Shown here: positions 28,301-28,466 of the stretch, piece by piece
How positions within the stretch are numbered: position 1 is the first letter of the stretch
How the letters are laid out: each line of letters begins with the position of its first letter
NCBI GenBank assembly: GCA_054661495.1
Contig: BAAFSQ010000123.1
Span: 1-28,466, forward strand
Source: Zygophlyctis sp. KS116
Taxonomy: Eukaryota > Chytridiomycota
Reading direction: 5' to 3'
DNA length: 28,466 bases
The notes under the pieces: generated by a model
The model's input: only the letters and a program-made list of their open reading frames with translations
What the model was told of the DNA's origin: nothing
Databases searched by the model: none
Made by a program: the position numbers and the translations under genes

Positions 28301-28466
28301 CTCCTTAAACACTTCTGACAAAAGATGCTCGAAAATCAATGAATGAGCTGTGTTTTGGTCTAATGAACAGTAGATCAATGAGCATTTTTTCAGCCAAGTA
28401 TAGCTATTCAAGAATTCCAGAGGCTCAGAAATTATTATATAAACCTTAAAATTCGAGTCAACCGGT
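25389..28466 (-). CDS. Dynein heavy chain, C-terminal part (gene continues beyond the window)
   Basis: About 1016 residues in frame from the window edge; one intron at 25623-25651 (29 nt). The frame is open through 28466, so the N-terminal part lies outside. Regions in order: NFKVYIIISEPLEFLN and LLSEVFKEE (start of the AAA5-stalk-return region), AMSIIGKME, LDKLIIIYVLRPDSL, a GRWLILTGCD...FRLWLISKPFENMPISI segment of AAA6, IYGLDINARYS, and the C-terminal domain ending GAYVSGLNLVGASWD, CVWIQPIL and FECPLYIFKP. This order matches axonemal and IFT dynein heavy chains; the last domain favours an axonemal inner-arm type, but the sequence is divergent. It drives flagellar motion. Nearly 2.8 kb lacks introns, unlike neighbours. 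Confidence 0.9.

Overview
The window looks like a very compact, AT-rich nuclear chromosome segment from a flagellated, early-diverging fungus. A Rozella-like or chytrid-like lineage fits, but the species is not proven by anything here. Fungal signs are a Zn2Cys6 regulator, a Prm1 cell-fusion protein, an Ups1-type PRELI protein, a Gtr2/RagC GTPase and a Nam8-type RRM protein. Flagellar signs are the C-terminal third of a dynein heavy chain and a SHIPPO (PG-rich) protein. TAA, TAG and TGA are all used as stops, so the code is standard. I count about 21 well-supported protein genes (one running off the right edge), one tRNA-Phe, and one doubtful 50-codon reading frame.

The dominant feature is the intron set. 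Most genes look broken in raw translation, but every break coincides with a GT...AG intron of only 23-35 nt whose removal restores a conserved protein. I placed 51 introns; all but one lie in that range, and the exception is a 57-nt intron in the histone H1 gene. All gene coordinates below include these introns.

Layout: 86-3545 (minus strand): a novel membrane protein, a mitochondrial ABC exporter (ABCB8/Mdl type) and a small Zn2Cys6 protein. 3546-4167: a divergent promoter region with a 22-bp tandem repeat. 4168-7256: a 909-aa C2H2/coiled-coil protein with an unrecognised C-terminal domain. 7403-7475: tRNA-Phe. 7590-13622: Ups1-like lipid transfer protein, Spp1/CFP1 PHD protein, PNKD/glyoxalase II hydrolase, cytosolic LysM protein, RagC/Gtr2 and a Nam8-type RRM protein. 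14001-16427: linker histone H1 and a divergent unknown nuclear-looking gene with MluI-box promoter elements. 16581-19396: a secreted FG-GAP protein and a winged-helix/GATA/GATA/RING protein, also with MluI boxes. 19572-24820: Prm1, an MBOAT lysophospholipid acyltransferase and a METTL25-like methyltransferase. 24882-28466: the SHIPPO protein and the dynein heavy chain, converging tail to tail.

Spacing between genes is extreme. Examples are start codons 10 nt apart (9257/9268), stop codons 3 nt apart (25385/25389), a 2-nt gap between same-strand genes (12465/12468) and a 17-nt same-strand overlap (816-832). No operon logic is evident. Themes that recur are mitochondrial and lipid membranes (ABCB8, Ups1, MBOAT), chromatin and cell cycle (Spp1, H1, the MCB-flanked genes), TORC1 signalling (RagC) and the flagellum (dynein, SHIPPO).
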